The notes: generated by a model from the letters alone, not told the origin. 34,632 nt of DNA from Eubacteriales bacterium (GCA_028701335.1 JAQVQY010000004.1:12037-46668); one strand, 5' to 3'. Counted from the stretch's first letter, positions 7,262 through 16,342 are shown. Made by a program: numbers and translations.

Positions 7262-9595
7262 TTAGCCCCGCCTCACCTTCCGGCGGACGCGCCCCCACAA
7301 GCCCTTCACCCCCCGCCTGAGATACCCGCCCAGTGGCCTGACAGCCCTGCTGATCGCCAGGCGCGCCTTGTGCCAGGGCTTGAGCGTCTGCCAGGCAGCG
7401 CGGTACTGGATGCGGGCGAGGGCGAGGCTGTCGCGATCGGGGGTGACCCGGCCATATTTGAGCGCGCTGTGGGCGCGGGCCAGGGCCATGAGGCCGGCGT
7501 CATCCGGATCGGTCCTGGACACATAGGAGATGGCGGTCTCCTGGGGCAGGATGCCCCGGCCCTGGGCTTTTAGCGTTGTGAGCAGCGCCTGCCAGAGGAT
7601 GGCGAAGGCTCCGCCGGGGTCTTTAAGTTTTGCAGCGCGGCGTTCCGGCTCCTCTTCCTTCACGCGCCAGATAAGGAGGCCCAGCAGCAGAAGCACAAGC
7701 AGCAGCCACCAAGGGAAGGGGTCATTCTCGTCATCCTGATCACCCTGCTGGGAGGTCTCCCCGGGGGCCGGAGTGGTGGTGGGCTCGGGCTCGCCCGGGG
7801 CGGGGGAGGGGCTGGGGCTCTCCTCGGGGCCTTCTTCCGGGCCCGGGGTGGGCTCAGGGGAAGGGGAGGGGCTGGGTGAGGGTTCGGGGCTTGGGGGCGG
7901 GCTTTGGGGCGGGGACTCGCCATCGCCATCGCCGTCCGAGGCGGTGGCGTCAAAGGTGACCCAGCCCAGGCCCTGGATGTAAATCTCCGTCCAGGCGTGG
8001 GCGTTGCGTGCGGTAAGCGTGATGGACTCCGCCCCCTGGGGATCGGCCAGGAAGCCCTCAACATACCTGGCGGGCAGGCCCAGGGAGCGGCTTAGCACCG
8101 TCATGGCGGTGGCGAAATAGGTGCAGTAGCCCTCCCTTATGTCAAAGAGGAAGTGGGAGGCGAAGTCCAGGGTGGGCGGTGCGTCCGGCACGTCCAGGGT
8201 GTAACGGAAGTTGGACTTCAGGTAGTTCATCAGCGCCACGCCCTGCTGGTAGGGGTCATGGATACTGCCCGCCACCTCCCGGGCCAGGGCATCGATGATG
8301 CCGCCGGGCTCCAGGTGGTCGGGTAGCCTGGTGTAGTCCTCCAGGATGTCCCCATAATCCGGGTCAGCATAGCCCCGGAAGCGCTCGGCCAGCCCGTCCA
8401 TATAGGCTGTGCCCGCCACATAACTTTCAAAGCCCGCGGTGTAGCTGTCCCCCTGCCTTAGGTCCCGGGTGATGAACAGCTCGGATGAGGCGTTGAAATA
8501 GGGCACCATCCCCTCTCCGGGTGCCAAGGCCCTTAAGCGCTGGGGCACAAAGAGGGTGGAGGGCATGGTGTCCAGGATCTCAACGGCAACTTCCAGCGGC
8601 TGCCCGCGCTCGCCGGCGGGCAGGTCCTCATCAAGCAGCGCGGATTTCAGCCCCGCAAAGCGCACCGACTGGAAGCCGTAGCGCTCGTTGGACAGGGTGT
8701 CAAACCAGGCCCGGCCGTTATAAAAGTCAAGGGCGGTACCCCGTAGGTAGGTCTTCTCCGGGGCATGCACGGCCATCAGCGGGCTGTCGGGGATCAGGGG
8801 CTTGCCGCCCAGACCTTCGTCCCCCATGGGCTGGTAGCCCTGGGAGGAAAGGGAGAACATGCGCCTGGAATCGGTGAAGAAGAAATAGTCCTCAACGGCC
8901 TGCCTCAAGCGGTCCGCCATCTGTTCCAACTGGGGCACTGTCTGCCGGGCGGCGGGGGTGAGCCAGGAGGCCAGCAGCGCCAGTATCAGCGCCAGGGCCA
9001 GGGCCTTCATTCCCCGGATTCTTTTGGGTTTGTTCTCCGGCACCGTAAGGGCGGCCTTGGCCTCCGCCGGATGCCCGTGGGCATACAGGAGCGGCAGGGA
9101 CAGCACCGCCGGGAAATACAGCGACAGGTCCTCCCTTGCGCCCGCGAACCAGAACATGAGCAGCGGCGCTGTGACCAGCGGCAGGGAAAAGGCCGGGTCC
9201 CCGTCCATAAGCAGCCGGGCGTAGAGCGCCAGAAGCAATAGCGTCATCGGGATCAGCGCGTCCAGATACCAGCGGGAGGCCTCCAGGGGCGCGGCGCCCG
9301 AGGCCAGCGTCCAGATGAAGTTAACGGCCCGGGCCGCAAGCGAGCCCGGAAAAAAGAAGGCGGGCAGAATAAGCGCGGCCAGAAGGCCCCCTGCCGCCAG
9401 CAGCCGCGCCGGCGGCCTAAGCCTTGAGAACAGCGCCAGCACCAGCGCCCAGACAAGGGCACACAGCAGGGCCCAGAGGTCCTCCGGCATCGCGTCCAGC
9501 AGCGCCAGCACCGGCCTTGAGAGCGCCCAGGCAATCAGCGCCGTCAGCAAAAAGCGCCCCAGCTCAGCCCTTATGAACTCACGCAGGCGTGACAT
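7262..9595 (-). CDS. Transglutaminase-like (TgpA-type) membrane protein
   Basis: N-terminal TM segments; transglutaminase core REGYCTYFATAMTVLSRSLGLPARYVEGFL and ARNAHAWTEIYIQGLGWVTFDAT; Pro/Ser/Glu-rich linker; C-terminal TM. Overlaps the upstream DUF58 gene. Confidence 0.92.
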   Translation of the reverse strand: MSRLREFIRAELGRFLLTALIAWALSRPVLALLDAMPEDLWALLCALVWALVLALFSRLRPPARLLAAGGLLAALILPAFFFPGSLAARAVNFIWTLASGAAPLEASRWYLDALIPMTLLLLALYARLLMDGDPAFSLPLVTAPLLMFWFAGAREDLSLYFPAVLSLPLLYAHGHPAEAKAALTVPENKPKRIRGMKALALALILALLASWLTPAARQTVPQLEQMADRLRQAVEDYFFFTDSRRMFSLSSQGYQPMGDEGLGGKPLIPDSPLMAVHAPEKTYLRGTALDFYNGRAWFDTLSNERYGFQSVRFAGLKSALLDEDLPAGERGQPLEVAVEILDTMPSTLFVPQRLRALAPGEGMVPYFNASSELFITRDLRQGDSYTAGFESYVAGTAYMDGLAERFRGYADPDYGDILEDYTRLPDHLEPGGIIDALAREVAGSIHDPYQQGVALMNYLKSNFRYTLDVPDAPPTLDFASHFLFDIREGYCTYFATAMTVLSRSLGLPARYVEGFLADPQGAESITLTARNAHAWTEIYIQGLGWVTFDATASDGDGDGESPPQSPPPSPEPSPSPSPSPEPTPGPEEGPEESPSPSPAPGEPEPTTTPAPGETSQQGDQDDENDPFPWWLLLVLLLLGLLIWRVKEEEPERRAAKLKDPGGAFAILWQALLTTLKAQGRGILPQETAISYVSRTDPDDAGLMALARAHSALKYGRVTPDRDSLALARIQYRAAWQTLKPWHKARLAISRAVRPLGGYLRRGVKGLWGRVRRKVRRG

Positions 9596-10730
9596 AGCAC
9601 ACCTCCACCAGGTTCTGCTGGAGCAGGGCGATATAGGGGCTGTATTCCGGGGCGTTGATGGTGAATGTGATTAAATAAAAGCGTACGTTGGGGCCGGAGG
9701 CACGGATGTTTTTGACCCCTTCGGCCACCGCGGCGTCAAGGCGTGTGGTGATAACGATGGTGGCCCCGGTGCGGCGCATGCGGCGCAGCTCCAGGTTTAA
9801 TACCCTTTCAAACGCCACCCCGCCGCTGAAGGACTGGCCGGCCAGCTCTTCCTTGAGCATATTCAGAGCGCCCTGCCGGTCGGCGTGGAACTCGCTCTGC
9901 CGCTCCCCATACAGGGGCACCCGTACGGGCTGGCCAGATGACATCTGCATGGCGGCCACCGACAGCGCCGTTTCCGCCAGCGTGTCGACCAGGCGGGCGC
10001 GGCCGTCCACCTTGCCTTCCCCGCCCTGGGGGGCTGTGCAGTCAAGCAGAATCAGGGTGTCCGGCGGCTCCGGGATCTCAAAGCGGCGCACGATCAGCTC
10101 CCGGCTGCGGGCGGACAGTTTCCAGTGGATGCGCTTGAAGGGGTCGCCCAGCCGGTAGTTGCGGGTGTCCTCGGGGGAGGTCACATCCTCTCCGCTCCTG
10201 CCCGGCAGCGCCCGGCCGTCGTCCATGCGGGCAAAATCCAGGGGCAGCACGTCAAAGCGCCGGGGCAGCACCAGGGCCTCCGGCAGGGGCTCCCTGACCT
10301 TTACCTTAAGCCTCAGGAGGCCGAAAAAATCCTGCAGGAACACCTTCCCCGCCCCCACGGGCCAGACGCCCACATGGGGGAAGCGCAGGGAAAAGGCGGC
10401 GCTCTCTTCCCTCATAAACCCCGCCTGCATCACGGCGTCCGCCTGGCCCTCAGGCAGCCTGAGCGGCAGGCGCACGGGGCCGATGGGCAGGGGGCTTTTC
10501 AGTTGAATGGTCACATGGAGCTTGCCGCCGTCCCCCCGCTCCAGCGTCTGGCTGTCCAGGCGCTGGGCAAAAGTGAGGGTATATCTGGCGGCGAAAAGGC
10601 TGATGACGGCATAGGCAAGCATCATGATCAGCGCCCAGGACACAAAATAAAAAACAGGCCCGCCCAGGGACAGGGCGGACAGGCCGGTGACCCCCAGCAC
10701 GCTTAAAACCGCCAGCAGGCGCCCGGTCAT
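9579..10730 (-). CDS. DUF58 domain-containing protein
   Basis: 383 aa; N-terminal TM pair and DUF58-type motif DVTSPEDTRNYRLGDPFKRIHWKLSARSRELIVRRFE. Confidence 0.92.
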   Translation of the reverse strand: MTGRLLAVLSVLGVTGLSALSLGGPVFYFVSWALIMMLAYAVISLFAARYTLTFAQRLDSQTLERGDGGKLHVTIQLKSPLPIGPVRLPLRLPEGQADAVMQAGFMREESAAFSLRFPHVGVWPVGAGKVFLQDFFGLLRLKVKVREPLPEALVLPRRFDVLPLDFARMDDGRALPGRSGEDVTSPEDTRNYRLGDPFKRIHWKLSARSRELIVRRFEIPEPPDTLILLDCTAPQGGEGKVDGRARLVDTLAETALSVAAMQMSSGQPVRVPLYGERQSEFHADRQGALNMLKEELAGQSFSGGVAFERVLNLELRRMRRTGATIVITTRLDAAVAEGVKNIRASGPNVRFYLITFTINAPEYSPYIALLQQNLVEVCYVTPA

Positions 10731-11677
10731 CCCTTGGCGCCCGGCACCGGCAAGGTGTCGATGATGTGCTTGAGCACTTCCTCCGCCGACACGCCTTTCA
10801 TTCGCGCTTCCGAGGTGAGGATAAGCCGGTGGGAGAGCACCGGCAAAGCCATCTGCCTGACATCGTCCGGCAGGATATACTCCCGGCCAAAGAGCATCGC
10901 CACAGCCTGGGCTGCGCGGATCAATGCAATGGCGCCCCTGGGGGACACGCCCAATTGAAGGGCAGGGTGGCTCCTGGTGGCGGCGGCGATGGTGGCCACG
11001 TAGCTGCGCACTTCCCGGCTGCAGTACACCGTGCCCACAGCGCCCTGAAGGGCGATGATCTCATCCGTGCCGCACACGGACTGGAGGGTTTTCAGTGGCG
11101 ACTCGGTGCCGGAAAAGCGGTCCAGCACGTCCATCTCCTCCTCAATGGAGGGGTAGCCGATGCGCACACGCAGGAAAAACCGGTCCATCTGCGCTTCCGG
11201 CAGGGGATAGGTGCCCACAAAGTCGATGGGGTTCTGCGTGGCCAAAACCATAAAGGGCTGGGGCAGCTGGCGGGTCACGCCGTCCACCGTCACCTGGGCC
11301 TCCTCCATCACCTCAAGCAAACTGGACTGGGTCTTGGGGGAGGTGCGGTTGATCTCGTCGGCCAGGAGGATCTGGGTCATCACCACGCCGGGCTTGAACT
11401 CCATATCCCCCGTCTGCATGTTGTACATGGTAAAGCCCGTCACGTCAGAGGGCGTTACATCGGGTGTAAACTGGATGCGCTTGAACGAACAGTCCAGCGA
11501 GCGGGCCAGGGCCGCGGCCAGCGTGGTTTTGCCCACGCCGGGCACGTCTTCAATCAGCACATGGCCCTTGCAGATGAGCGCGATGAGCGCCTGCTCAATG
11601 GCCTCGTCCTTGCCCACGATGACGCGGCGCACGTTGTTCTTCAGCGCGAATACCAGGTTTCGGGGGTCTATTGTCAT
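10727..11677 (-). CDS. MoxR-family AAA+ ATPase
   Basis: Walker A GVGKTTLAAALARSL, Walker B ILLADEINRTSPKTQSSLLEVMEE, ATQNPIDFVGTYPLPEAQMDRF. Start chosen at 11677 (MTIDPRN...) with GAAAGGAA RBS. ATGA overlap with the DUF58 gene. Confidence 0.93.
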   Translation of the reverse strand: MTIDPRNLVFALKNNVRRVIVGKDEAIEQALIALICKGHVLIEDVPGVGKTTLAAALARSLDCSFKRIQFTPDVTPSDVTGFTMYNMQTGDMEFKPGVVMTQILLADEINRTSPKTQSSLLEVMEEAQVTVDGVTRQLPQPFMVLATQNPIDFVGTYPLPEAQMDRFFLRVRIGYPSIEEEMDVLDRFSGTESPLKTLQSVCGTDEIIALQGAVGTVYCSREVRSYVATIAAATRSHPALQLGVSPRGAIALIRAAQAVAMLFGREYILPDDVRQMALPVLSHRLILTSEARMKGVSAEEVLKHIIDTLPVPGAKG

Positions 11678-11726
11678 GGGGATTCCTTTCGCTTTTCGGC
11701 CAGGCTTTTCCCGGCGCGGCGTCCCC

Positions 11727-11755
11727 ATTATACGGGGCGATAGGAAGATTTGCAA
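11727..11755 (-). promoter_or_regulatory. Sigma-A-type promoter for the moxR-DUF58-tgl operon
   Basis: On the minus strand: TTGCAA (11755-11750), 17 bp, TATAAT (11732-11727), about 50 bp upstream of the moxR start. Confidence 0.65.
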
Positions 11756-11780
11756 TTGTTTCGTAAAGAATGCGAAACAA
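11756..11780. repeat. Perfect inverted repeat TTGTTTCG-N9-CGAAACAA abutting the -35 (candidate operator)
   Basis: 8-bp perfect arms, 9-bp spacer, immediately upstream of the -35 hexamer at 11750-11755. Confidence 0.6.
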
Positions 11781-11845
11781 ATGGGGCCATTCTGCATGCC
11801 CCCAAACATGGTTCCTGTATCGCTTGCCCAATCAGAAGGGCTGGG

Positions 11846-12730
11846 TCAACGCTTTTGAGCCCGTTCCCTGGCCTTGAAATTCTGGCGGATATAGCCCGCG
11901 GCCAGGAAGAGGATGATCAATGTCATCACCACGGAGGCGGCCGAGGCGTAGCCCACTTTGAACATGTTCACGCCGTTATGGTAGATGTATTGGGTGATGG
12001 TGGCGGTGGTGTTGGCCGGGCCGCCTTTGGTGAGGATGTTCACCTTGTCAAAGAGGCGGAAGGTGTCGATGACCCGCAGCAGCGTCACCATCACCACGTT
12101 GTGGAAAATATTGGGCATGGTGACATAGTGGAACTGCGCCCATTTGCCCGCGCCGTCGATGGACGCGGCCTCATACTGCCCCTGGGGGATGCCCTGCATG
12201 GCGGCATAAAGCAAAAGGAAGGCAAAAGGCGTGTACTGCCAGATATCGATCACCAGGATGGCGTAAAAGGCGGTGTTCACATCTGTCAGCCAGCTGACCG
12301 GCCCAAGGCCAAACAGCCCCAGAAGGCTGTTGATGAGGCCATAGTTGTTGGACAGCATGATCTGCCAGATGAGCGCCACCGTAACCGGCGGCAGGAGGGT
12401 GGGCAGAAGCGTCACGGTGCGCAGCACTTCCTGCCCGCGCTTAAAGCTCTTCACCAGCACCGCCACCATCAGGCCCAGCGTTACCTCAAAGAGCACCGCC
12501 AGGGCGGTGAAGCGCAGGGTGTTGCCCAGGGCCTGCATGAAATACCGGTCCTTGAAAAGCTTGATGTAGTTGTCAAACAGGACAAACTGGGGCGGCCTGG
12601 TGGAGAGGTAATAATAGTCCGTCAGGCTGTACCAGAGGATAAAGAGCAGCGGAAACACGCTCAGCACCGTCAGGACCAGCATGGCGGGCGAGCTCATCAG
12701 GTAGGCGTAAAGGGTGTTGTTCTTTTTCAA
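11846..12730 (-). CDS. Carbohydrate ABC transporter permease (MalF-like)
   Basis: MFS-like hydrophobic protein with EAA-type loop YEAASIDGAGKWAQFHYVTMPNI. TTG start at 12730 preferred (CGGAGAATCAGC-TTG-AAA-AAG); the ORF track extends to 12784. Confidence 0.88.
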   Translation of the reverse strand: MKKNNTLYAYLMSSPAMLVLTVLSVFPLLFILWYSLTDYYYLSTRPPQFVLFDNYIKLFKDRYFMQALGNTLRFTALAVLFEVTLGLMVAVLVKSFKRGQEVLRTVTLLPTLLPPVTVALIWQIMLSNNYGLINSLLGLFGLGPVSWLTDVNTAFYAILVIDIWQYTPFAFLLLYAAMQGIPQGQYEAASIDGAGKWAQFHYVTMPNIFHNVVMVTLLRVIDTFRLFDKVNILTKGGPANTTATITQYIYHNGVNMFKVGYASAASVVMTLIILFLAAGYIRQNFKARERAQKR

Positions 12731-12752
12731 GCTGATTCTCCGGAATCGGGGC

Positions 12753-12782
12753 GCCGGGCCCTTCATTGAAAAGGGCGCCGGC
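12753..12782. repeat. GC-rich hairpin in the gap between the solute-binding protein and permease genes
   Basis: gccgggccctt-cattgaa-aagggcgccggc pairs as GCCGG/CCGGC and GCCCTT/AAGGGC with a single-nt bulge. No U-tract. Confidence 0.6.
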
Positions 12783-12796
12783 ATCCCCCGGGCAAA

Positions 12797-14011
12797 TTAT
12801 TTTACGATGTCTTCAATGGCGGCCTTGGCGTCTGCCAGCGCGTCATCCACGGACTTGATGCCGGAGATGGCGTTGGAGAGCTCGATGCCAAAGACGTTCT
12901 CAATGTCTCCCCACAGGGGCGTGCGCGGCCGCTCGCGGGAGGCCTCGGTGGCCGCCAGCAGGGTGGCGTAGAAGGGATACTCCTTGGAGAGGTCCGGGTC
13001 GGTAAACACGCTGGTGCGGGTGGGGACGGCGCCTGAGGGCGCCGCGGCCCGCTGGGTTTCAGCGCTGGTAAGGAAGGTGAGCAGCTTCACGGCAAGCTCC
13101 GGGTTCCGGGTGTTTTTGGGCACGCCCATGAGCCAGTTGCCGATCATGCCGGCGGGGTTCTCAGGAGAGTCGGCGTTCACCTTGCCGGGGATCTTGGCGT
13201 AGCCGGCGGTGGAGGCTTTGCCCGAAATGTACCAGCTGGGCCAGCCCAGGCTCATGGCGGCTTTGCCATCGGCCACGGAGGAGACGATGTCGTTTTTCTC
13301 GTAGTTGGCGCCGTTCTCCAGCAGCTGGATGTAGAGGTTCAGGGCGTCTTTGGCTTCCTGGGAGTCCACGATGACGTTCCAATCGGCGTCAAACACATCG
13401 CCGCCATAGGCCCACAAGACGGGCATGAAGTCCCCCACGATGGGGTTGCCCTGCTGGCCGCGGATGACGTAGCCCACCTTGCCGTCCTTGCCGTTGACGG
13501 CCTTGGCGATGTCCAGCGCGCCCTGCCAGGAATCAGGCACCTGGGCGTCAACAGACGCCAGCACATCGGCGTTGTAGAAAAGCAGCGTCACGTTGCCGGA
13601 AAAGGGTAGGGCGAAGGTGTCGCCGGCGCCGTAGGGGGCCTTGCCCAGCGCCAGGGAGGTGGGGACAAAGTCCGCGTCATCCGCGTAGCCCTGCTCCGTG
13701 AGGTTCAAGAGCATGCCGGCTTCGGTCACCTCCGGCATCCAGGGGTCGTCCAGCATCACGATGTCATAGGCGCCGGCCGCGTTGCGGCTGTCCAGGGCGA
13801 TTTTCTGCTTCAGGTCTGGGTTTTCAAGGCCAAGCACTTCAATGACGCAGTTGTTTTCCTGCTCGAACTGGGCTTTCACGGCGTTGATCACGTCTACATG
13901 GCTGCCGCCGCGGGCGGCGATAACCAGCTTGGCGGGTTGTTCAGCCAGGGCGGCGGAGGCCAGAGCGCCCACCATCACCAGGGCCAGGAGAAGGGACAAA
14001 GCTTTCTTCAT
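12797..14011 (-). CDS. ABC transporter extracellular sugar-binding protein
   Basis: 404 aa; signal peptide MKKALSLLLALVMVGALASAALA; SBP type-1 motifs (YDIVMLDDPWMPEVTEAGMLLNL, PAGMIGNWLMGVPKNTRNPELAVKLLTFLTS). Confidence 0.92.
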   Translation of the reverse strand: MKKALSLLLALVMVGALASAALAEQPAKLVIAARGGSHVDVINAVKAQFEQENNCVIEVLGLENPDLKQKIALDSRNAAGAYDIVMLDDPWMPEVTEAGMLLNLTEQGYADDADFVPTSLALGKAPYGAGDTFALPFSGNVTLLFYNADVLASVDAQVPDSWQGALDIAKAVNGKDGKVGYVIRGQQGNPIVGDFMPVLWAYGGDVFDADWNVIVDSQEAKDALNLYIQLLENGANYEKNDIVSSVADGKAAMSLGWPSWYISGKASTAGYAKIPGKVNADSPENPAGMIGNWLMGVPKNTRNPELAVKLLTFLTSAETQRAAAPSGAVPTRTSVFTDPDLSKEYPFYATLLAATEASRERPRTPLWGDIENVFGIELSNAISGIKSVDDALADAKAAIEDIVK

Positions 14012-14033
14012 GGTTTAATCCTTTCTGTGTCGT

Positions 14034-14870
14034 TTATTCCTTTACCGCACCGCCGGAAAGCCCGGCGATGAGAAAGTTCTGGGCGAAGATGACAAAAATA
14101 GCGATGGGCACCAGGGACAGGACACCCCCCGCGGCCACGTTGCCCCACTGGGTGAGCTCCTGCTCGGAGTTCAGCGTGGAAAGCGTCAGGGGGATGGTGA
14201 ACTGGCTGGGGCTCTGGACAAAGATGGCGCTGAAGAGATATTCGTTCCAGCTGGTCATGAAGGACAATATGGCCACAGCCGTTAGCCCCGGCAGCACCTG
14301 GGGCAGCACGATCCGGACAAACAGCTGCTGCTCGCTGGCGCCGTCCACCGCCGCGCTCTCTTCCACCTCCTCCGGCAGCGCCTCAAAAAAGGTGATCATA
14401 AACCAGATGATAAAGGGGATGTTGATAAGCAGGTGCGAGAGGATCAGCGGGATCTTGGTGGACAGCAGGCCCGCGTCAGAAAACAGGATGTACAGCGGCA
14501 GGGCAAAAGCGATGGGCGGCAGGATACGCAGCAGAAGCACCCAGAACAGCATGGCCCCCTTCAATTTGAAGCGGAAACGCGCCCGGGCCAGGATGTAGGC
14601 GCAGGCGAGGCCAAAGGCCAGGGACAGCGCTAGGGCCGAAAAAGTGACCGTCAGGCTGTTGATGATGGACTGGCCAAAGGCCTTTGTGGCAAACAGGTCC
14701 ACAAAATGCTCAAAGGAGAAGCTTTTGGGGAAGAGGCTCAGCGCGCCAAAAAGCTCCCCCTTTTCCCTTATGGCCAGGGAGAACATCCAATAGATGGGAA
14801 AAAGCGTCCATATCAGGAACAGGGCCAGGGCCAGGCGCTTAACTGCCCGCCCGGGAAGGGAAAAACGCAA
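14034..14870 (-). CDS. Carbohydrate ABC transporter permease (MalG-like)
   Basis: EAA loop PEEVEESAAVDGASEQQLFVRIVLPQVLPGLTAVAI. TTG start at 14870 has RBS GGAGG 7 nt upstream; the ORF track starts at an upstream TTG (14891). Confidence 0.88.
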   Translation of the reverse strand: MRFSLPGRAVKRLALALFLIWTLFPIYWMFSLAIREKGELFGALSLFPKSFSFEHFVDLFATKAFGQSIINSLTVTFSALALSLAFGLACAYILARARFRFKLKGAMLFWVLLLRILPPIAFALPLYILFSDAGLLSTKIPLILSHLLINIPFIIWFMITFFEALPEEVEESAAVDGASEQQLFVRIVLPQVLPGLTAVAILSFMTSWNEYLFSAIFVQSPSQFTIPLTLSTLNSEQELTQWGNVAAGGVLSLVPIAIFVIFAQNFLIAGLSGGAVKE

Positions 14871-14917
14871 ACGATTACCTCCAGCACTCAATATGAAAAA
14901 CGACGCTATTCGCGCCG

Positions 14918-16342
14918 TCAGTCGGGTACGTAGCTTACCTTGATCAGGTTGGTGCTGACCGCCTGGGCCAAGGGGATTCCTGCCGTTAAGACCACCAGGT
15001 TGCCCGCCTTCACCAGCCCCGCCTGCTTGGCGGTGTTGATGGCCTGGTCAAAGAGCACCTCCATCACCTTTTCCTCGCCCACCATCAGGCTGGTAACGCC
15101 CCAGGAGTTGCTCAGCACCCGCCACACGGTGGCGTCCGGGGTGCAGGCGATGATGGGGATGTCCGGGCGGAAGCGGCTGAGCATATAGGCGGTGGCGCCT
15201 GTTTTGGTGACGGTGATGATGGCGTCGGCGTGCAGGTTGTAGGCCACCAGGCAGCTGGCGTGGGAGATGGCGTCGGTGACGTCGTGGGCGTCCTCATACA
15301 TGTTGTCGATGAAGAAGCGCTTTTTATAGTTGATGTCCCGCTCGGTGCGCTCGGCGATCCTGGCCATGGTGCGCACCGCCTCCACGGGGTATTTGCCGCT
15401 GGCGGTCTCCCCTGAGAGCATGATGACGCTGGTTCCGTCATAGATGGCGTTGGCCACGTCGGTAATCTCGGCCCGGGTGGGCCGGGAGTTGAACACCATG
15501 CTCTCCAGCATCTGGGTGGCGGTCACCACCTGCTTGCCGGCCATGGAAGCCACCTTGATGATGCGCTTCTGGATGACCGGGATCTCCTCAAAGGGGATCT
15601 CCACTCCCAAATCGCCCCTGGCGATCATCACCGAGTCGCAGACCTGGATGATCTCGCTTAGGTTGCTGACCCCCTCGGCGTTCTCGATCTTGGCCATGAC
15701 GCGCACGTGCCCCCCGCCGTTCTCATCCAGGAAGTCCCGCATCATCTGCACGTCATCCCGGGTGCGGACAAAGCTGGCCGCCACGATGTCAAAGCCCGTG
15801 CGGATGCCAAAGCGGATGTCCTCCTTGTCCCGTTCGGACATATAGGGGATGGACAGATGCGCCCCGGGGATGTTGATGCCCTTGCGGTTGGAAAGCGCCC
15901 CGCCTATCACCACCCGGGTCCTGATGCGGTCCTCGTTTACCTCAAATACTTCCAGTTCAATGAGCCCGTCATCCAGGAGGATCCTCCGGCTGCCCCCCAG
16001 CTCCTGGGGGAGATGGGGGTAGGAGATGGATACCTGGCCCTGGTCCCCTTCCACATCATAGGTCACCAGGTCGAACTCATCGCCTTCCCTGAGGGTAATC
16101 CCCCCGTCCCGGAACACGCCCACGCGCACCTCGGGGCCCTTGGTATCCAGGATCGCGGCCACCGGCACGCCCAGCTCATTGCGGACCTTGTTAAGCCCCA
16201 TAAAGGTGGCCAGGTGGGTCTCCTGGGTGCCGTGGGAAAAGTTGAACCGGGCCACGTTCATGCCGGCTTCTATCATCGCCCGGATGGTTTCCCGGGTGTT
16301 GGAGGCCGGGCCCAGGGTGCAGATAATCTTGGTTTTGCGCAT
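14918..16342 (-). CDS. pyk: Pyruvate kinase
   Basis: 474 aa MRKTKIICTLGPASNTRETIRAMIEAGMNVARFNFSHG...; VMIARGDLGVEIPFEEIPVIQKRII; TRAEITDVANAIYDGTSVIMLSGETASGKYP. Confidence 0.98.
   Translation of the reverse strand: MRKTKIICTLGPASNTRETIRAMIEAGMNVARFNFSHGTQETHLATFMGLNKVRNELGVPVAAILDTKGPEVRVGVFRDGGITLREGDEFDLVTYDVEGDQGQVSISYPHLPQELGGSRRILLDDGLIELEVFEVNEDRIRTRVVIGGALSNRKGINIPGAHLSIPYMSERDKEDIRFGIRTGFDIVAASFVRTRDDVQMMRDFLDENGGGHVRVMAKIENAEGVSNLSEIIQVCDSVMIARGDLGVEIPFEEIPVIQKRIIKVASMAGKQVVTATQMLESMVFNSRPTRAEITDVANAIYDGTSVIMLSGETASGKYPVEAVRTMARIAERTERDINYKKRFFIDNMYEDAHDVTDAISHASCLVAYNLHADAIITVTKTGATAYMLSRFRPDIPIIACTPDATVWRVLSNSWGVTSLMVGEEKVMEVLFDQAINTAKQAGLVKAGNLVVLTAGIPLAQAVSTNLIKVSYVPD

Noticed and set aside
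10766-11743. 325-aa plus-strand ORF opposite moxR
   Set aside because: Antisense shadow ORF of a clear AAA+ ATPase gene. Similar antisense ORFs (e.g. 11750-12769, 15707-16387, 17716-18513, 29841-31034) were rejected for the same reason.
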